Shown here: piece by piece, positions 62,458-64,000 of the stretch | Position numbering within the stretch: position 1 is the stretch's first letter | Layout of the letters: every line of letters begins with the position of its first letter | Source: Lacibacter sediminis | GTDB taxonomy: Bacteria > Bacteroidota > Bacteroidia > Chitinophagales > Chitinophagaceae | Reading direction: 5' to 3' | Assembly: GCF_014168535.1 (NCBI RefSeq) | Contig: NZ_CP060007.1 | Coordinates: forward strand, 2,480,001 to 2,544,000 | Length of the DNA: 64,000 nt | Notes under the pieces: generated by a model | Told to the model about the DNA's origin: nothing | Databases searched by the model: none | The model's input: the letters and a program-made list of their open reading frames with translations, nothing else | Made by a program: the position numbers and the translations under genes

Positions 62458-62506
62458 GATCATAATTTTAGAATGATTGGCAGCTGCAATAGCGGGTACT
62501 CTTTCA

Positions 62507-63280
62507 TTACTGCAGCGGCACTAAAGGTAAGGCATTCAATGCCTGCAACAAAAGAGCTGATACAGCAGCGGCATATATCAAACTTAAAATAATGATCTGT
62601 TGTTTTGTGCGTGTTACAAAAAAACCAAGCAGCGGTAAAAGCTGCAGCGCATGCATGCCAAAAAAATGTGCTATGCGTAAGTCGCCCGATTCTCTGCTCC
62701 AGTTCAACACCGGTAAACCTTGTGTGGTTTCCATTGCGCTGCCTACGGTGTGGCTCAATCGTGCAGCCATCATGCCACCTGAGAATGCAAACACAACAAA
62801 TAGTACAAGCCCGAAACGTATGCCCCAAAGATAGGCAGGTGGTAATTGCGGGAAAGATTCTTTCCAGAAAAGAAATGCAACATAAGCTGTCCACAAAGTG
62901 ATGATGCTGATGGCGATGCCCATTAAACTAAACATCAGCCCGTTAAAAGCCGAGGAAATATTGAAATGGGATAATTGACCTTGTGATGCACGAAGGGTTA
63001 TATACACTAATTCGAATGCAAGTGTGATGATGAGCGTCCGACTGTAGAACTTTGTATGTAATGGTCTGTTCAGGTAATGCATGAACCAACCCATAGTGCA
63101 ACTGAAGATTACTGTTGAAAGAAAAAACTTCATGGGTTTATACCATGCGTTGATGCCAAGCACAACTGTATCGCTGAAAATGATCATTGCAATACATACA
63201 ACTGCACCAACTAAACAAATCAAACTAAAGAAATACAAGGTTTGATTTCTTCTTTTTAATTCTGTGAGGAAATAATTCAT
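62507..63280 (-). CDS. Polytopic membrane protein, unknown
   Basis: 257 aa from ATG 63280; the frame to 63424 overlaps the ABA4-like gene. Seven or so membrane helices; YKPMKFFLSTVIFSCTMGWF, AFSGGMMAARLSHTVGS and RIAHFFGMHALQLLPLLGFF are the most conserved-looking parts. It starts 4 bp after the ABA4-like gene. Family not recognised. Confidence 0.78.
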   Translation of the reverse strand: MNYFLTELKRRNQTLYFFSLICLVGAVVCIAMIIFSDTVVLGINAWYKPMKFFLSTVIFSCTMGWFMHYLNRPLHTKFYSRTLIITLAFELVYITLRASQGQLSHFNISSAFNGLMFSLMGIAISIITLWTAYVAFLFWKESFPQLPPAYLWGIRFGLVLFVVFAFSGGMMAARLSHTVGSAMETTQGLPVLNWSRESGDLRIAHFFGMHALQLLPLLGFFVTRTKQQIIILSLIYAAAVSALLLQALNALPLVPLQ

Positions 63281-63284
63281 ATGA

Positions 63285-63722
63285 TCAATAATTATCAGCG
63301 AAGTATTGTTTGGTATAAGCCAGGCGAATGATGAGATACAGTAATAAACCAACCGGACCCAGCATAAATGTAAAGAACAGGCAGGGGATGAGTATCCAAT
63401 GATTAATGCCGTGTTTCTGTGCATTTTTCTTGATCCAGATACCTGTCATCAGATCAAATGCGAGGTAGTGCACCCATCCGGCAGTAACTGCCGTTTTATC
63501 AGTAAATAATTGCATCACGCCATCAAGCGTATTAAATTTTTCGATGTCATCCGGATTAAAACTTTGGAAGATGAGCCATGCATATACAATGGCAAAGAGT
63601 GTGATGACCACACTGATCAATAATTTATCAACAGAAGGCCAGAAGGGGCTTGCGATCAAAAGAATTAACCAGGCAACTAAAGCAATGGTGCTGCAAAGTT
63701 GAAAAACAGAATCGGGACTCAT
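63285..63722 (-). CDS. ABA4-like (DUF4281) membrane protein
   Basis: 145 aa, four helices. FNTLDGVMQLFTDKTAVTAG, WVHYLAFDLMTGIWIKKNAQ (the DUF4281 hallmark) and MLGPVGLLLYLIIR. Plant ABA4 acts in neoxanthin formation; bacterial homologues have no defined role. Coupled to the membrane gene at 62507. Confidence 0.88.
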   Translation of the reverse strand: MSPDSVFQLCSTIALVAWLILLIASPFWPSVDKLLISVVITLFAIVYAWLIFQSFNPDDIEKFNTLDGVMQLFTDKTAVTAGWVHYLAFDLMTGIWIKKNAQKHGINHWILIPCLFFTFMLGPVGLLLYLIIRLAYTKQYFADNY

Positions 63723-63830
63723 GCAGAGAAGTTTTATGAAAGATAAAGAATTTCCAAGAGGTTCTTTATTATCCCGATTCTATCTCAATTAAAATCTGTT
63801 TATATCAACCGGAAAAATGAAACAATGATT

Positions 63831-64000
63831 TTATACCAGCTCACCCAGAGCTTTTATGATACGTGATTGAGTTTCTTCATCACTCAGTTCTTCTGGTACA
63901 AAAGCTTGTCCGATCACTTTTTCGTAAAGTTCAACATAACGTTTGCTGATGGTGTTGATCCATTCATCGCTCATTTCAGGAACGGTTTGTCCTTCCTTGC
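63831..64000 (-). CDS. purC: SAICAR synthase, C-terminal part (runs off window)
   Basis: The last 56 codons to TAA 63833-63831: GQTVPEMSDEWINTISKRYV then ELYEKVIGQAFVPEELSDEE and a short tail. This is the C-terminus of PurC (phosphoribosylaminoimidazole-succinocarboxamide synthase), purine biosynthesis. Only the 3' end is in the window. Confidence 0.87.
   Translation of the reverse strand, partial: KEGQTVPEMSDEWINTISKRYVELYEKVIGQAFVPEELSDEETQSRIIKALGELV

Noticed and set aside
1..64000. tRNA genes, CRISPR arrays, transposases, toxin-antitoxin or restriction systems
   Set aside because: I looked for typical motifs by eye and saw none; absence is not proven without covariance or HMM searches.

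Overview
The window reads as chromosomal DNA of a Bacteroidota bacterium, most likely family Chitinophagaceae. The evidence is a SusC/SusD pair, many '-AQ' Sec signal peptides and Bacteroidota-type lipoproteins, DUF5686 and MG2 proteins, repeated TAnnTTTG (-7) and occasional TTTG (-33) promoter boxes, and start sites without a clear Shine-Dalgarno. The genus assignment is inference. I recognised no tRNA, rRNA, CRISPR array, phage or transposase gene. About 62 genes are mostly single genes or short operons, and many convergent pairs are closed by hairpin terminators.

Layout. 0-4.7 kb: DinB/DUF1572 fragment, gamma-glutamyltransferase, M14 metallopeptidase. 4.7-12.8 kb (minus): SusC-SusD-DUF4397 lipoprotein followed by an MG2/plug-like protein, an uptake locus with no hydrolase. 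13-19.3 kb: CDF metal exporter, serine hydrolase, serA, type II NADH dehydrogenase, DUF2071, DUF2200. 19.3-25.8 kb: small genes including ChaN-like, VOC, HEAT-like, CutC, glycosylasparaginase, a heptad Arg/Asp protein and MiaE. 26-33 kb: penicillin-acylase-like hydrolase, DUF5686 protein, TrhO. 33-41.6 kb: MtfA-like peptidase, two serine hydrolases, an exported threonine-aldolase-like PLP enzyme, a di-haem peroxidase, DUF2059, an RRM protein. 42-46 kb: a secreted jelly-roll-like protein and a GH43 enzyme between two low-complexity tracts. 46.4-50.3 kb: an accessory-looking block (Crp/Fnr regulator, barrel protein, MDR oxidoreductase, NTF2-like protein, second barrel protein) with clear signs of segmental duplication. 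50.4-58.4 kb: small membrane proteins and detoxification-type enzymes (two RibD-C/DHFR-like, VOC, RDD, TMEM175, GlxA-type AraC regulator, two SRPBCC). 58.4-64 kb: exported Gfo/Idh/MocA protein, a lipoprotein with a repeated HGQPGHRCDI motif, then a minus-strand run of ABA4-like protein, membrane protein, lactonase, RidA and a threonine-dehydratase-like enzyme, and the 3' end of purC.

Gene cooperation that can be argued: SusC/D with the lipoprotein forms an outer-membrane import complex; RidA directly abuts a PLP ammonia-lyase whose reactive enamine/imine product RidA hydrolyses; the jelly-roll-like protein plus GH43 is a small glycan-degrading pair.

The least ordinary content lies between genes: a five-copy GC-rich element able to form mutually exclusive hairpins, a 15-bp inverted-repeat family, several degenerate short-word tracts, and two 3'-end gene remnants (a Crp/Fnr C-terminus and an AraC C-terminus), the latter ending next to a copy of the GC-rich element. 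I found no convincing new defence or biosynthetic system.
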